From contig OY970196.1 in NCBI GenBank assembly GCA_963708205.1, positions 682,001 through 746,000 on the forward strand: a stretch of 64,000 bases of DNA, in the 5' to 3' direction. Origin of the DNA: CAVYTF01 sp963708205. Its GTDB lineage: Bacteria; Bacteroidota; Bacteroidia; Chitinophagales; Chitinophagaceae. The position numbers and the translations under genes were made by a program. Positions 7,705 to 16,973 of the stretch are shown here, piece by piece (positions within the stretch are counted from its first letter, which is position 1; each line of letters starts with the position of its first letter). The notes under the pieces are model-generated. The model ran no database searches. It was given only the letters and a program-made list of their open reading frames with translations, and had not been told where the DNA came from.

Positions 7705-8817
7705 ATCAGCGGCAATTCCGTCAGCAAAAAATTTTCCTTTATCAGTTAGAAAAATTCCTCCTTCGTTTAGTAAAATATTATTGTTGTCTTGCCATTTTTT
7801 TGCAGCTTGTATTATTTCATTCTTTTCATTTTCGTTTATTTCAATCCATCTATCATCTGAAAACCTAATTCCTTCAATTGTTCGTAAAGCTGTCATAATA
7901 TATTCATTCATCCTTTGAGTTTCAGTCAGAAATTCTATTTCGAAAGGAAGTTTTTTCTGTTGAATGCTTTGCAAATACAAGACATTATTAGCTGCATTCC
8001 ATTGCCTGCTATCTCCATTAAAAGAATGCGCAGATGGACCTAATCCAAGATAATTTTTTGCCTGCCAATAGCTACTATTATGTTTGCTGCGAAAATTTTG
8101 TTTGGAAAAATTCGAAATTTCATATTGCTCATACCCTGCTGAAGAAGCAAGCTGGATAAGCATTTCAAAGTGATTATTTTGTTTTGCAGAATCAACATTT
8201 TCTTTTTTGTTTAACTGAATCATTTTATCCAAAGCTGTGTGGGGCTCGACAGTTAAGGCATAGCAGGATAGATGCGGAACATTTAGTGCAAAGGCAATTT
8301 CTAAATTATTCTTCCAATTTTCATCGGACAAAGTTGGCGAGCCATAAATAAGATCAATACTTACATTACTGAACCCATTGCGCTGAGCCATTTCCAGGCT
8401 TTTCATTGCCTGCAAAGCATTATGCGCTCTATTCATCCAAAGTAGATCTTCATCAAAAAAAGATTGCACGCCGATGCTCAAACGATTGATGCCATTGCTT
8501 TTCCAGGTTTTTAACTTTTCTTCAGAAATATCATCAGGATTTGCTTCCAATGTTATTTCTGCATCTTCATCAACAAAAAAATTATCTTTCAAAACCTTTA
8601 CTATTGAACTTATATTTTCGTTTGATAATAATGACGGAGTGCCGCCGCCGAAATAAATAGTTTCAATATTTTCATTCAAATAATGCTTTTGCAATGTTGC
8701 TTCTATACAAATTCCTTCAATCATTTCGTTGATATGTTTGCCGGAAGTTGAGAAATGAAAATTACAGTAATGACAGGCTTTTTTGCAAAACGGAATATGA
8801 ATATAAATACCTGCCAT
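7693..8817 (-). CDS. hemW: Radical SAM haem chaperone HemW (coproporphyrinogen oxidase-like)
   Basis: 374 residues. The radical SAM cluster motif is CKKACHYC, with cysteines at 11, 15 and 18, followed by the NFHF segment usual in HemW. IYFGGGTPSLLS and NRLSIGVQSF are the glycine-rich SAM-binding stretch and the second conserved block. The C-terminal HemN-like domain is present. HemW proteins are often annotated as oxygen-independent coproporphyrinogen III oxidase, but the short N-terminus and lack of the fourth HemN cysteine indicate the haem-transfer chaperone subgroup. A haem-related gene (hemD) lies 3 kb away on the other strand. The start is the ATG giving MAGIYIHIPFC, the usual HemW beginning. 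Confidence 0.9.
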   Translation of the reverse strand: MAGIYIHIPFCKKACHYCNFHFSTSGKHINEMIEGICIEATLQKHYLNENIETIYFGGGTPSLLSNENISSIVKVLKDNFFVDEDAEITLEANPDDISEEKLKTWKSNGINRLSIGVQSFFDEDLLWMNRAHNALQAMKSLEMAQRNGFSNVSIDLIYGSPTLSDENWKNNLEIAFALNVPHLSCYALTVEPHTALDKMIQLNKKENVDSAKQNNHFEMLIQLASSAGYEQYEISNFSKQNFRSKHNSSYWQAKNYLGLGPSAHSFNGDSRQWNAANNVLYLQSIQQKKLPFEIEFLTETQRMNEYIMTALRTIEGIRFSDDRWIEINENEKNEIIQAAKKWQDNNNILLNEGGIFLTDKGKFFADGIAADLFR

Positions 8818-8850
8818 GAATGAATTTGTATTAAAATTGTTCCTGATAAA

Positions 8851-10641
8851 ATGGCGAAATTAAATCAATACTTAAGTTATTTTTTTGTTTTAATTTTTTG
8901 CGCTTGTGTTGTAAAATCAAACGGACAAAAAAAATATTCATTAATAATTTCACCTGTTGATTCTACTTCTTTTAATGTTGGCGATCTTAAACTTCAGACT
9001 GCTTTTTCATCACCATCTTTATGCTTACAATATGTGCAGCAAATTCCATCCCAGCTTGCATCTCAAGGATTTATCAGTGCTTCTGTTGATAGCTTGAAAC
9101 AAGATTCTTCTTCCATAAGAATTAAATTGTTCGTTGGAAAAAAATATACGTGGAATAATTTGTCTATGGATGAAAATACATGGAAAGTATTAAATGAACT
9201 CGGCTATAAAAAAGAGTGGCTTAATGAGAAGCCATTTGATCCACAAAAAGTACAGATCGTATATAATCAATTACTGGATTATTATGCATCAAATGGTTAT
9301 CCTTTTGCAAAAATTTATCTTGATAATATTTCATTTAACAATAATCTTATCAGCGCAAAACTCAATGTGGACAAGGGTTTCATTTATCACATTGACAGCA
9401 TTCGTGTTTATGGAAATGAAAAGATATCGCAGGATTTTTTACATCGTTATTTAAATATTGCATCGCATGATCTTTATGATGCTGCAAAACTTGATAAAAT
9501 AAATACACTGCTTCTTGCATTACCTTATATACAACAAACAAAGCCCTGGGATGTAACAATGTTGGGCAGTGGCGCGATTTTAAATTTATATCTTGAACCA
9601 AAACACAGCAACGAAATCTATGCCCTTATTGGTTTTTTACCTGCGAATGAAGAGACTGGAGGTAAACTTTTATTGACTGGACAAGTGACTTTAAATTTGA
9701 AAAATGCTTTTGGTGCAGGAGAAAATATTGGATTGAACTGGCAACAATTGCAGCCGCATTCTCCACAATTAAATATTCTTTTTCAACGCCCATATTTATT
9801 TCACTCCCCTTTTGGAATTGATTTTAATTTTAGCTTATATAAACTTGATTCATCTTATCTCAACATCAATACACAATTAGGTTTCCAATATATTTTGTCC
9901 CCACAGCAATCGGGAAAATTAGTATTACAGGAAGCATCTACAACTGTTTTAACGATCGATACTTTGGCTGTGATAGAAACAAAAACATTGCCTTCCATTG
10001 CTGATGTAAATTCTGTTGATCTTGGTCTTCAATATAATTTTAATAACACAGACTATCCTTTTAATCCACGAAAGGGAAATGTGCTGCAAATCTTTGCTAG
10101 TGCGGGTCAGAAGCATATCAAAGAAAATAATTCTATCATTCAATTAAAAGATTCTTCATTTGATTATGCTCAATTATATGATACAGTTAAATTAAATTCT
10201 TACCAATTTCGTATACGCGTTTCGGGTGCCCATTATTTTCCGATCGGCAAACAGGCAACGGTTGAAACAGCTTTAAATGCCGGCATTTATCAAAGCCCTT
10301 CGTATTTTGATAATGAGCTATTTCAGATCGGCGGATATAAGCTGCTGCGCGGCTTCGATGAAGAAAGTATTTTTGCAAATCGTTTTGCAGTCGGCACTTT
10401 GGAGTATCATTATTTGCTCGGACAAAATTCTTATCTCTTCAGTTTTGTTGATGAAGGTTGGGCGCATTATCAAAATAATAGTTTAGCCTTTGCACATTCC
10501 TACACCGGTATTGGTTTTGGTTTAGCGTTTGAAACCAAGACGGGAATTTTTAACATCAGCTATGCTTTAGGAAAACGGGATGATACTAATTTTAATTTTC
10601 AGCAATCAAAAATTCATCTTGGTTTTGTAAGTGTATTTTAA
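8851..10641 (+). CDS. Omp85/BamA-superfamily outer-membrane protein (POTRA plus barrel)
   Basis: 596 residues with a signal peptide (hydrophobic ~8-20, ending near SNGQ). Residues ~90-260 show POTRA-like repeats (FIYHIDSIRVYGNEKISQDF is the clearest). The remainder is a 16-strand-type beta barrel with alternating hydrophobic residues; it carries the conserved loop motif LLRGFDEES (the xRGF/Y motif of Omp85 proteins) and ends in a phenylalanine, as needed for recognition by the BAM complex. The length suits a small BamA/TamA-like or surface-antigen (bac_surface_Ag) protein rather than BamA itself, which is larger. Probable role: insertion or translocation of proteins or lipids at the outer membrane. 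It is divergent from hemW with only 33 bp between start codons. Confidence 0.82.
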   Translation: MAKLNQYLSYFFVLIFCACVVKSNGQKKYSLIISPVDSTSFNVGDLKLQTAFSSPSLCLQYVQQIPSQLASQGFISASVDSLKQDSSSIRIKLFVGKKYTWNNLSMDENTWKVLNELGYKKEWLNEKPFDPQKVQIVYNQLLDYYASNGYPFAKIYLDNISFNNNLISAKLNVDKGFIYHIDSIRVYGNEKISQDFLHRYLNIASHDLYDAAKLDKINTLLLALPYIQQTKPWDVTMLGSGAILNLYLEPKHSNEIYALIGFLPANEETGGKLLLTGQVTLNLKNAFGAGENIGLNWQQLQPHSPQLNILFQRPYLFHSPFGIDFNFSLYKLDSSYLNINTQLGFQYILSPQQSGKLVLQEASTTVLTIDTLAVIETKTLPSIADVNSVDLGLQYNFNNTDYPFNPRKGNVLQIFASAGQKHIKENNSIIQLKDSSFDYAQLYDTVKLNSYQFRIRVSGAHYFPIGKQATVETALNAGIYQSPSYFDNELFQIGGYKLLRGFDEESIFANRFAVGTLEYHYLLGQNSYLFSFVDEGWAHYQNNSLAFAHSYTGIGFGLAFETKTGIFNISYALGKRDDTNFNFQQSKIHLGFVSVF

Positions 10642-10662
10642 TTTTCGTGTGCTTATGCAAAG

Positions 10663-10670
10663 TATTTTTG
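10663..10670 (+). promoter_or_regulatory. Putative -7 promoter box of the DUF4271 gene
   Basis: TATTTTTG matches TAnnTTTG. It lies 9 bp before the ATG at 10680 and would be inside the coding region if the upstream ATG at 10647 were used, which supports the later start. Confidence 0.5.
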
Positions 10671-10679
10671 CAAGCCGAT

Positions 10680-11732
10680 ATGCCGAAAAATTTACTTTTA
10701 TTATTTATATTTTTTACTGTTGCACTGCATTCGTTTGCACAAACAGATCCACTGATTGATTCTCTTTTAAACAAAAAAAATCCTCCAAGAAAAACAGTAA
10801 GAATTGATACAGCAAAAAAATATATTGCAGTTCAAAAATTAAAAAATTCCATTGCAGTTTTAAAACCTGATTCATCAAATTACACAAACGATTCAACAAA
10901 AAATGCATTAGCTGATAGTTTGCAAAACAATGTGGTGCAGATAAATTCGGATTCAACAAGACTTAATGCTGTAAAGCATTTGACATGGAAAGAAGACACT
11001 TCGTTTACGAATCTTTTTAAACTGGATTTTAATAAAAATAAATTATCGTATTCTTTAATTGAAGATGCAAGAACGCCACAATCGAAAGATATTTTGTTTT
11101 ATACGCTTGCGTTGATTTTACTTTTTCTCGGATTTATAAAAACATTTTTCTCTCAATACTACAATTATATTTTTCGATCTTTTTTTCAAACAACCTTCGG
11201 GCAAAAACAAAACAGGGAAATTGTTTTGCAGGATAATCTGCCTTCTTTACTTACTAATATTTTATTTTTTTTATCAGTTGGTTTGTTCATTGCGCTTGCA
11301 GTAGAAAAAGATTATGAAATACCTGTTCCGTTCTTAAAAGTATTTCTTTACTGCGTTTCGCTTTTGGCAATTATTTATTTTGGTAAGTTTTTAGTTATCC
11401 GTTTTTTAGGCTGGACATTTCATGTACAAAATGTTGCAGAAAATTATATTTCTCTCGTTTTTCTCATAAATAAATTTGCAGGAATTATAATAATTCCTTT
11501 GCTATTGTTATTTGCATTTTCAGAAAATTCTTTTTCAGAAATTTTAATTACTCTAATTATTGCGATGTTTATTTTATTGCTTTTTTTCAGGTTCATAAAA
11601 GCATTATCTCTTTTTAAAAGCCGTTCCCGCATTCATCCATTTCATTTTTTTTTATATCTTTGCATTGTTGAAATAATTCCAACGATTGTTATTTGTAAAA
11701 TATTATTCAACAAATTAAAAGGCATTTTTTAA
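10680..11732 (+). CDS. DUF4271 family membrane protein
   Basis: About 350 residues. I chose the ATG at 10680 because it gives a clean signal peptide (MPKNLLLLFIFFTVALHSFA-Q) and a -7 box lies just upstream; an in-frame ATG at 10647 adds eleven residues that fit neither. After a polar, serine- and asparagine-rich periplasmic stretch (~25-130) come about seven hydrophobic segments from KDILFYTLALILLFLGFI to the C-terminus (LYLCIVEIIPTIVICKILF). DUF4271 proteins are a Bacteroidota family usually encoded next to uroporphyrinogen-III synthase, as here. No biochemical role is established. A further TAnnTTTG match (11655-11662) within its 3' end may serve hemD. Confidence 0.75.
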   Translation: MPKNLLLLFIFFTVALHSFAQTDPLIDSLLNKKNPPRKTVRIDTAKKYIAVQKLKNSIAVLKPDSSNYTNDSTKNALADSLQNNVVQINSDSTRLNAVKHLTWKEDTSFTNLFKLDFNKNKLSYSLIEDARTPQSKDILFYTLALILLFLGFIKTFFSQYYNYIFRSFFQTTFGQKQNREIVLQDNLPSLLTNILFFLSVGLFIALAVEKDYEIPVPFLKVFLYCVSLLAIIYFGKFLVIRFLGWTFHVQNVAENYISLVFLINKFAGIIIIPLLLLFAFSENSFSEILITLIIAMFILLLFFRFIKALSLFKSRSRIHPFHFFLYLCIVEIIPTIVICKILFNKLKGIF

Positions 11733-11764
11733 AATAATTATCATTCAATTTTTTCGAATTCAGC

Positions 11765-12544
11765 ATGGCAAAAAGCGGCGCCGTTGGAAAGACAAACAGG
11801 AAAATAATCATCACACAAACAAGGCCTGAAAGCGAGAAGTCTCCATATTTCGACCTGGAAAAAAAACACAAGGTTCAGCTTGTTTTTCATCCATTTATAA
11901 GGCTTGAACCCATTGCTGCTCGCGAATTTCGCAAGCAAAAAATTGATATACAACTTTATTCAGCAGTAATTTTTACCAGCAGAAATGCAATCGATCATTT
12001 CTTTCGCATGTGCGACGAAATGAAGATAACCATCAGCCACGATACGAAATATTTTTGCATTACAGAAGCGGTGGCTTTGTATCTCCAGAAATTTATTTTA
12101 TACAGAAAAAGAAAAGTTTTTTATGGCACAGACGGCACAAACAAAAGCATGTTTGATGCAATAAACAAACATAAGGAAAATGAAAAATTTCTGTATGTCT
12201 GCAGCGAAAACCAGCAGGATAATGAAATTGTTTCCTGGTTAAAAAATAATAAATGTCATTTTCAGCTTGCGTTTATGTATCGTTCTGTGAGCAATGAAAT
12301 AAAGCAGGTAATGGATAAAAAAGATTACAATGTTATTTGTTTTTTTACGCCAAGCGGTGTAAAAAGCTTGCTTGATAATTATCCATCTTTCAAACAAAAT
12401 GGTATTTTAATCGGCGCTTTTGGGGAAAACACTATGAAGGCAATTAAGCACGCCGGCTTTAAGGTTGAAATACTTGCTCCCACTCCAAAAGCAGCAAACA
12501 TGGCGGCGGCACTGGATATTTATTTATCTCCATCAAAAAAATAA
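11765..12544 (+). CDS. hemD: Uroporphyrinogen-III synthase
   Basis: 259 residues. It cyclises hydroxymethylbilane to uroporphyrinogen III in tetrapyrrole (haem) synthesis. The family is poorly conserved, but the expected two-lobed pattern is visible: an IIITQTRPESEKS N-terminal strand and turn, AVIFTSRNAIDHFF in the first lobe, VICFFTPSGVKSLL in the second, and the ending IGAFGENTMKAIKHAGF, which matches the typical G-x-T-A-xAA-x-x-G segment. It follows the DUF4271 gene by 32 bp in the arrangement common in Bacteroidota. A strong hairpin with a U-run follows its stop codon directly. Confidence 0.82.
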   Translation: MAKSGAVGKTNRKIIITQTRPESEKSPYFDLEKKHKVQLVFHPFIRLEPIAAREFRKQKIDIQLYSAVIFTSRNAIDHFFRMCDEMKITISHDTKYFCITEAVALYLQKFILYRKRKVFYGTDGTNKSMFDAINKHKENEKFLYVCSENQQDNEIVSWLKNNKCHFQLAFMYRSVSNEIKQVMDKKDYNVICFFTPSGVKSLLDNYPSFKQNGILIGAFGENTMKAIKHAGFKVEILAPTPKAANMAAALDIYLSPSKK

Positions 12545-12571
12545 TTCTGTTTTTACAAGACAGAATTTTTT
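12543..12571 (+). terminator. Intrinsic terminator after hemD, 5 bp before the next start codon
   Basis: AATTCTGT (12543-12550), nine-base loop, ACAGAATT (12560-12567), then a run of T to 12571. The stem begins inside the hemD stop codon and the T-run ends 5 bp before the ATG of the DUF255 gene, so the hairpin covers the next gene's ribosome-binding zone. Confidence 0.65.
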
Positions 12572-12576
12572 AACTC

Positions 12577-14619
12577 ATGCACACTAATCAATTAATTAAT
12601 GAAACGAGTGTTTATCTTTTGCAGCATGCACACAATCCTGTCAATTGGTTTCCGTGGAGTGATATTGCTTTAAAAAAAGCGAAAAATGAAAACAAGCCAA
12701 TTTTAGTAAGCATTGGTTATGCAGCTTGTCATTGGTGCCATGTCATGGAAAGAGAAAGTTTTGAAAATGAAGAAACGGCTGCGTTGATGAACGAATATTT
12801 TATAAACATAAAAGTAGACCGTGAAGAACGCCCGGACATTGATCATATTTATATGGATGCAGTGCAGGCAATGACCGGAAGCGGCGGATGGCCACTCAAT
12901 GTTTTTCTTACGCCGAACGCAAAACCTTTCTTCGGCGGCACTTATTTTCCACCAAAAAATGCTTATGGCAAAATAAGCTGGAATGCTTTGCTGCACTCAG
13001 TTCACGAAGCCTGGACGAATAAAAAAAATGAGATAGAATCGCAGGCACAAAATTTATCGGCATATCTCATCAACACAAATTCATTCATTAAAAAAAATGA
13101 AAGTGAAAAAATTTTTACTAAAGAAAATGCTGAAACAATTACAAAAAATATTTTACAAAATGCAGATGCAACATGGGGTGGTTTTGGAAAAGCACCAAAA
13201 TTTCCGCAGACATTTTGCATAAGATATCTTTTACGGTTTGCCTATTTTACAAAAGATGAAAAAGCAAAAAACCAAGCCTTACTTAGTTTAGATAAAATGA
13301 TGCAGGGTGGCATTTACGATCATGTTGGCGGAGGCTTTTCAAGATACAGTACAGATGCAAAATGGCTTGCGCCGCATTTTGAAAAAATGTTGTATGATAA
13401 TGCACTTTTAGTTATGGCTTTTAGTGAAGCTTACCAATTAACGCAGAATGAAAATTATAAAGCATGCATACATGAAACAATGCATTTTATTGAAAGAGAA
13501 ATGCTCTCAAAAGAGCATGGATTTTATAGTGCCATTGATGCGGACAGTGAAAGTGTTGAAGGGAAATTTTATACATGGAGTAAAAGTGAAATAGAAAATA
13601 TTTTAAAAGAAGATGCGAATTTATTTTGCAAAATTTATGATGTTTCAGAAAATGGAAATTGGGAGCATACAAATATTCTCCGGCTACTTAAACCAATGAA
13701 GGAAATTGCGGATGATGAAAAAATTGATCTAAAAATTCTTGTAAAAAAACTAGAAGTCTTAAAGCAAAAATTATTTGCTGAACGCGAAAAAAGAGTTCGT
13801 CCTCAGCTTGATGATAAAGTTTTGCTTGGCTGGAATAGTTTAATGATAACCGCTTGCTGCAAGGCTTTTGCAGCAACAGGAACTAAAAAATTTCTTTCGC
13901 TTGCAGAAAAAAATATTCATTTTTTAGAACAGAATTTAAAAGATAATAATTCTAAAGAATGGTTTCATACATGGAAAAATGGCATTGCAAAACAACCTGC
14001 ATTTTTAGATGATTATGCTTTTCTTATTGAAGCATATATCAATCTACAGGAAGTAACTGGCAATGAAAACTATCTATTAAATGCAAAAGAAATAGCTGAA
14101 TTTGTTTTAAAAAAATTTTCGGAAAAAGATGCTGCTTTTTTTTCATTCACCAAAATTTCACAGCAAGATATTTTATTGCATAAAAAAGAAATTCATGACG
14201 GCGCAACTCCTTCAGGAAATGCTGTGATGGCACAAAATCTATATTATCTTTCTATTATTTTTGATAAGCATGAGTGGAATGAAATGGCCGATGAGATGCT
14301 GCAAACCATCAAAGAAAATGTTGTAAAATATCCTTCATCTTTTGCCGTTTGGGCAATGCTGCTTCAAAATAAAGTGCATGGAATGAATGAAATTGTTGTT
14401 GCCGGTAAAAATATTTTTAAAGCATTAAGCGATGTGAACACATCATTTATTCCGAATAAAATTATCCAGTCTACGAAAAAAGACAATGAAGATTTTCCAT
14501 TGCTTGCAGGCAAATGGAAGGAAAATTTTGATACATTATTTTATTTATGCCGCAATTATGAATGTGAAAAGCCTGTTGGAACTCTGGCAGATTTACTGGA
14601 TTTGATTAAAATAAACTAA
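12577..14619 (+). CDS. DUF255 thioredoxin-fold protein (YyaL / spermatogenesis-associated 20 family)
   Basis: 680 residues, the usual family size. The N-terminal thioredoxin-like DUF255 domain contains the redox motif CHWC (51-54) in the context YAACHWCHVMERESFENE, and KVDREERPDIDHIYM, GSGGWPLNVFLTP and GGTYFPP, all family hallmarks. The C-terminal ~450 residues form an (alpha/alpha)6 toroid like that of glycosidases and epimerases (GIYDHVGGGFSRYSTDAKW and HFEKMLYDNALL are typical). The family is widespread but its substrate is not established; catalysis on a sugar-like or cellobiose-epimerase-type substrate has been suggested from fold. The gene stands alone: a terminator precedes it and a 150-bp gap separates it from gldK. 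Confidence 0.9.
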   Translation: MHTNQLINETSVYLLQHAHNPVNWFPWSDIALKKAKNENKPILVSIGYAACHWCHVMERESFENEETAALMNEYFINIKVDREERPDIDHIYMDAVQAMTGSGGWPLNVFLTPNAKPFFGGTYFPPKNAYGKISWNALLHSVHEAWTNKKNEIESQAQNLSAYLINTNSFIKKNESEKIFTKENAETITKNILQNADATWGGFGKAPKFPQTFCIRYLLRFAYFTKDEKAKNQALLSLDKMMQGGIYDHVGGGFSRYSTDAKWLAPHFEKMLYDNALLVMAFSEAYQLTQNENYKACIHETMHFIEREMLSKEHGFYSAIDADSESVEGKFYTWSKSEIENILKEDANLFCKIYDVSENGNWEHTNILRLLKPMKEIADDEKIDLKILVKKLEVLKQKLFAEREKRVRPQLDDKVLLGWNSLMITACCKAFAATGTKKFLSLAEKNIHFLEQNLKDNNSKEWFHTWKNGIAKQPAFLDDYAFLIEAYINLQEVTGNENYLLNAKEIAEFVLKKFSEKDAAFFSFTKISQQDILLHKKEIHDGATPSGNAVMAQNLYYLSIIFDKHEWNEMADEMLQTIKENVVKYPSSFAVWAMLLQNKVHGMNEIVVAGKNIFKALSDVNTSFIPNKIIQSTKKDNEDFPLLAGKWKENFDTLFYLCRNYECEKPVGTLADLLDLIKIN

Positions 14620-14732
14620 AATTTCAAGAATTATTTTTATCAATGCAATATGCAATAATCAATTACGTTTAAAGTTAGTTTGGTGAATGATGGTGATTTT
14701 TTACAAAGAAATTATCAAACTAATATAATCAT

Positions 14733-14740
14733 TACATTTG
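14733..14740 (+). promoter_or_regulatory. Putative -7 promoter box of the gld operon
   Basis: TACATTTG matches TAnnTTTG and lies 31 bp before the gldK ATG, within a 150-bp non-coding gap. A TTG at -33 spacing is not evident. Confidence 0.5.
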
Positions 14741-14771
14741 CCCATACCTATAAAATAATTTTGATTTTAGA

Positions 14772-16055
14772 ATGAAAAGCCAATTGTTTTTAAAGCTTAC
14801 ATTGTCTGTACTAATTGTCGGAACAATTAGTTGCAGTAAAAAAGGAAAAACGCAGGGACCTATCGCTGATGGACAGATGCATGGCGTGGCACCTGCCGGC
14901 AGACCAAGCATGACGCGCCCTCCGGGAATGGTTTACATTCCGCCAGGAACTTTTCATATGGGTCCGAGTGACGAGGATATTAATTATAACTATACTTCAC
15001 GCAACAAGCAATACTCTATTTCTGGTTTTTGGATGGATGCAACGGAAATTTCCAATAATGATTATCGTCAATTTGTGGTTTGGACAACTGACTCACTTGC
15101 AGCGGTTGATCTTGGATATATAAAAACAGATGCTGACGGCGACACTGCAGTAGATTGGAAAAAAGCTTATGCCATAAAGTTTAATGATAAAAACACACTT
15201 GAAAAAATAAGCAATCTTATACTGTCTCCGGATAACAGAATTTATGGAAGAATGGATATTGATCCGGAAAAAATTGTATACAACGTGCAGAATTTTGATT
15301 TGAAAGAAGCAGCAAAATTTGAAAATAAAGGACGGCCAAGAAAAGATTTTATTTATAGATACAATCAACAGGTTTATCCTGACACATTGGTTTGGATGAG
15401 GGATTTTTCTTACTCTTATAATGAACCGATGACAAAAAGATATTTCTCACATCCATCTTTTGGCAACTATCCCGTAGTCGGTGTAAACTGGAAACAAGCT
15501 ACCACTTTTTGTGAATGGCGTACACATTATTTAAACAGTTTTTTAGAAAGCAAAAAATTTGCAGTGGAAAGCAATTTTCGTTTGCCAACAGAAGCTGAAT
15601 GGGAATATGCAGCACGCGGAGGCCGCACCCAGTCTATGTTTCCATGGGGTAATTATTATTTGAGAAATAAAAAAGGTTGTTTACTTGCAAACTTTAAACC
15701 TGGTCGTGGCAACTATGCAGAAGACGGCGGCTTTTACACAGTCCGCGTAGATGCTTATTGGCCAAACGATTTTGGATTGTATAATATGGCCGGCAATGTA
15801 TCTGAATGGACATCTTCTTATTTTTATGAAGGTGCCGATAATTTTCAACACGATATGAACCCGGATATTCGCTATAATGCAGCTGACAGTGATCCACCGA
15901 GAATGAAAAGAAAAGTTGTTCGTGGCGGAAGCTGGAAAGATGTTGGCTATTATCTCCGTTGCGGCACAAGAGATTATGAATACCAAGACTCGGCTAAATC
16001 TTATATCGGTTTTAGATGTGTTATTGATTTACCCGCACAATTAAGAGGAAAATAA
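14772..16055 (+). CDS. gldK: Gliding motility / T9SS lipoprotein GldK
   Basis: 427 residues. Lipoprotein signal peptide with cleavage before C21 (LIVGTIS-C). The rest is a formylglycine-generating-enzyme (FGE-sulfatase) fold: PPGMVYIPPGTFHMG near the start, RLPTEAEWEYAARGGR in the middle, AGNVSEWTSSYF and VVRGGSWKD near the end, and GFRCVIDLP at the C-terminus. GldK sits on the periplasmic face of the outer membrane, where it forms a ring with GldN. It is the first gene of the gldK-L-M-N operon; gldL begins 93 bp downstream. The ATG chosen gives the lipobox at the right distance. Confidence 0.95.
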   Translation: MKSQLFLKLTLSVLIVGTISCSKKGKTQGPIADGQMHGVAPAGRPSMTRPPGMVYIPPGTFHMGPSDEDINYNYTSRNKQYSISGFWMDATEISNNDYRQFVVWTTDSLAAVDLGYIKTDADGDTAVDWKKAYAIKFNDKNTLEKISNLILSPDNRIYGRMDIDPEKIVYNVQNFDLKEAAKFENKGRPRKDFIYRYNQQVYPDTLVWMRDFSYSYNEPMTKRYFSHPSFGNYPVVGVNWKQATTFCEWRTHYLNSFLESKKFAVESNFRLPTEAEWEYAARGGRTQSMFPWGNYYLRNKKGCLLANFKPGRGNYAEDGGFYTVRVDAYWPNDFGLYNMAGNVSEWTSSYFYEGADNFQHDMNPDIRYNAADSDPPRMKRKVVRGGSWKDVGYYLRCGTRDYEYQDSAKSYIGFRCVIDLPAQLRGK

Positions 16056-16148
16056 TCTTTTAATAACATACAAAACAACTGTCTTAATATCATTCAATCT
16101 ATATTTCTATTTTAATTCAAATACTTTAATTCAATTTAAAAAAAAACA

Positions 16149-16913
16149 ATGGCAGCAGCAATTCCACCTAAAGTAAGTAAATGGTTTGATGTAGGCGTTT
16201 CAATAGGAGCAGCAGTAGTAATTTTCGGAGCACTTCAAAAAATATTGCATACAGAATATGCAGATATTATGCTAAAAGTCGGCCTAACTGTAGAGTCTTT
16301 GATATTTCTCGGCTATGGCTTTTTATATATTAAATATCCTGCTTTGGATGACCTGGAAGTGCATTTGCCAAAAGGCGCACAGGAAACTGCAAACCCGGCA
16401 TTAAGGGCTTTAGACAAAATGTTGAGAGAAGCAGACATAACACCTATTACACTCTCTGCTTTGAGCGATAATTTTAAAAAATTAAATACCACAGTGTCTG
16501 GTGTAAATGAAATATCTGATGCTGTTGCTGCTACCGGAGATTATACGCAAAAGACAATAGAGGCGACAGGTGCGCTATCGATGGTTAAAGATGCTTATAC
16601 GAGTGCTGCAAACTCAATGTCTTCCTTCAACACAGCTTCTGAAAGCAGTAAAATATTTCATGAGCAAGTACAGGTTCTTACTAAAAATCTTTCTTCCTTA
16701 AATACAATATATGAATTGGAATTGCAGGAAAGCAATAACCATTTAAAAGCATTGAATCAATTCTATGGCAAACTTGCAGAAGTATCTTCTACTATGATAA
16801 ACAGCGCTGATGATGCGGTACGTGCCAAAGAACAAATTACTGTTTTATCAAACAATCTTACCAGACTTAACCAGGTATATGGCAACATGCTTACTGCTAT
16901 GCAGGGAAGATAA
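16149..16913 (+). CDS. gldL: T9SS inner-membrane motor protein GldL
   Basis: 254 residues. Two N-terminal transmembrane helices (~13-32 and ~41-60) are separated by the HTEYADIM loop; the second carries the conserved glutamate in VGLTVESLIFLGYGF, thought to be involved in proton coupling. After them comes a long helical cytoplasmic region rich in N, S and L heptads (SSLNTIYELELQESNNHLKALN), probably coiled coil. With GldM it forms the proton-driven motor that energises type IX secretion and gliding. It lies between gldK and gldM in the standard order. Confidence 0.95.
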   Translation: MAAAIPPKVSKWFDVGVSIGAAVVIFGALQKILHTEYADIMLKVGLTVESLIFLGYGFLYIKYPALDDLEVHLPKGAQETANPALRALDKMLREADITPITLSALSDNFKKLNTTVSGVNEISDAVAATGDYTQKTIEATGALSMVKDAYTSAANSMSSFNTASESSKIFHEQVQVLTKNLSSLNTIYELELQESNNHLKALNQFYGKLAEVSSTMINSADDAVRAKEQITVLSNNLTRLNQVYGNMLTAMQGR

Positions 16914-16973
16914 TCTGTAAAAAATTATACTACTAATAAAATCTAACTCTACAACCTAAATTGAAAAATTAAT

